From assembly GCA_964648415.1 (NCBI GenBank), contig CAZYOC010000289.1:1-5415 (forward strand): a DNA stretch of 5,415 nt, written 5' to 3'. Position 1 is the first letter of the stretch, and each line of letters begins with the position of its first letter. The position numbers were made by a program, and so were the translations under genes. Source of the stretch: G963669175 sp964648415 (GTDB taxonomy: Bacteria > Electryoneota > Electryoneia > Electryoneales > Electryoneaceae). The notes beneath the pieces were generated by a model. The model was not told where the DNA came from. It ran no database searches and saw only the letters and a program-made list of their open reading frames with translations. This document shows, one piece after another, positions 5,307-5,415 of this stretch.

Positions 5307-5347
5307 CAGACTGTTGCACAATAGGAACCAATCTCATTCCAGCCTTC
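5307..5347 (+). repeat. 41-base unit partially duplicated in tandem
   Basis: CAGACTGTTGCACAATAGGA and what follows to 5347 align with the unit starting CAGACTGTATCAAAAT at 5348, and with 1358-1395. The first 17 bases agree at 14 positions with 1358-1374. The next 20 bases (5324-5343) agree at 17 with 1375-1395, allowing for a one-base length difference at the end. This copy is more diverged than the others. Confidence 0.55.
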
Positions 5348-5401
5348 CAGACTGTATCAAAATGGCCAATGGATCTCATTCCCGCGAAGGCGGGAATCCA
5401 G
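5336..5401 (+). repeat. Dispersed repeat, copy 2 (about 66 bases)
   Basis: It matches 1347-1411 in direct orientation. Its hairpin is ATTCCCGC-GAAG-GCGGGAAT (5378-5397), the classic form of this widespread intergenic repeat. Confidence 0.8.
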
Positions 5402-5415
5402 TCATGTCTATATAC
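5391..5415 (-). repeat. Inverted partner of 1493-1517
   Basis: Read on the minus strand from the window end it starts GTATATAGACATGACTGG and matches 1493-1517 at 23 of 25 positions. Confidence 0.75.

Larger units (their letters stand above)
5137..5415 (+). pseudogene. Open frame running off the right edge, possible transposase N-terminus overrun by repeats
   Basis: From ATG 5137 the frame is open to the last base (93 codons). The first part, MLSPIEDLYNRALGLEAPLE, has the flavour of ISL3-family transposase N-termini (LYxxALGLxxPW pattern). Soon after, the translation becomes the hallmark reading of the dispersed repeat (VIPAKAGIQ, then HSREGGNP), so any gene here has been interrupted by repeat insertion. 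No convincing ribosome binding site precedes the ATG. The transposase suggestion is from pattern memory only. Confidence 0.28.

Noticed and set aside
4959..5321. A 120-codon minus-strand frame including a (FFT)n stretch
   Set aside because: The stretch is the antisense of the 9-base tandem repeat, and another part (WIPAFAGMT) is translated dispersed repeat.

Overview
This window of roughly 5.4 kb looks chromosomal, from a GC-rich bacterium. It combines a housekeeping aminoacyl-tRNA synthetase, a lipid or amino-ketone synthesis enzyme, a small toxin-antitoxin and defence cluster, and long stretches of dispersed palindromic repeats. The serine palmitoyltransferase-like enzyme resembles the Bacteroidota type. 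The ProRS resembles versions from deeply branching bacteria more than the E. coli version. I therefore lean towards an FCB-group or related environmental lineage, but the window does not settle the phylum.

Left, minus strand (1-1002): a convergently placed cluster reads hicB, then hicA, then a membrane-anchored gene resembling the N-terminus of a phage abortive infection protein, with small gaps that suggest one operon. The last gene is visibly AT-richer than the rest of the window. Its reading frame breaks at a T6 run, and the family-like protein continues in the next frame, so it appears to be a decaying or frameshifted gene that leaves the window at base 1.

Middle (1003-1915): about 900 bases without a gene. 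It holds a series of inverted repeats (1077-1321), then a nest of dispersed hairpin repeats of the TCATTCCnGCGAAGGCnGGAATCCAG type, including a 203-base MITE-like unit (1383-1585). A C-rich tract, a sigma70-like promoter (1773-1802) and a structured leader precede proS.

Right, plus strand (1916-4873): proS and a PLP-dependent serine palmitoyltransferase-type gene lie 30 bases apart and are probably co-transcribed. proS charges tRNA-Pro. The second enzyme probably condenses an amino acid with an acyl thioester, which would be the first step of sphingolipid-like synthesis.

Right end (4874-5415): a 26-base direct repeat, a long hairpin, a 9-base tandem repeat encoding (VKK)4 with only synonymous differences, more copies of the dispersed hairpin repeat, and an open frame that runs off the window and may be the start of a transposase remnant. 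No clearly new multi-gene system is visible. The most unusual content is the repeat architecture, with compensatory base changes between copies, and the broken defence gene beside hicBA.
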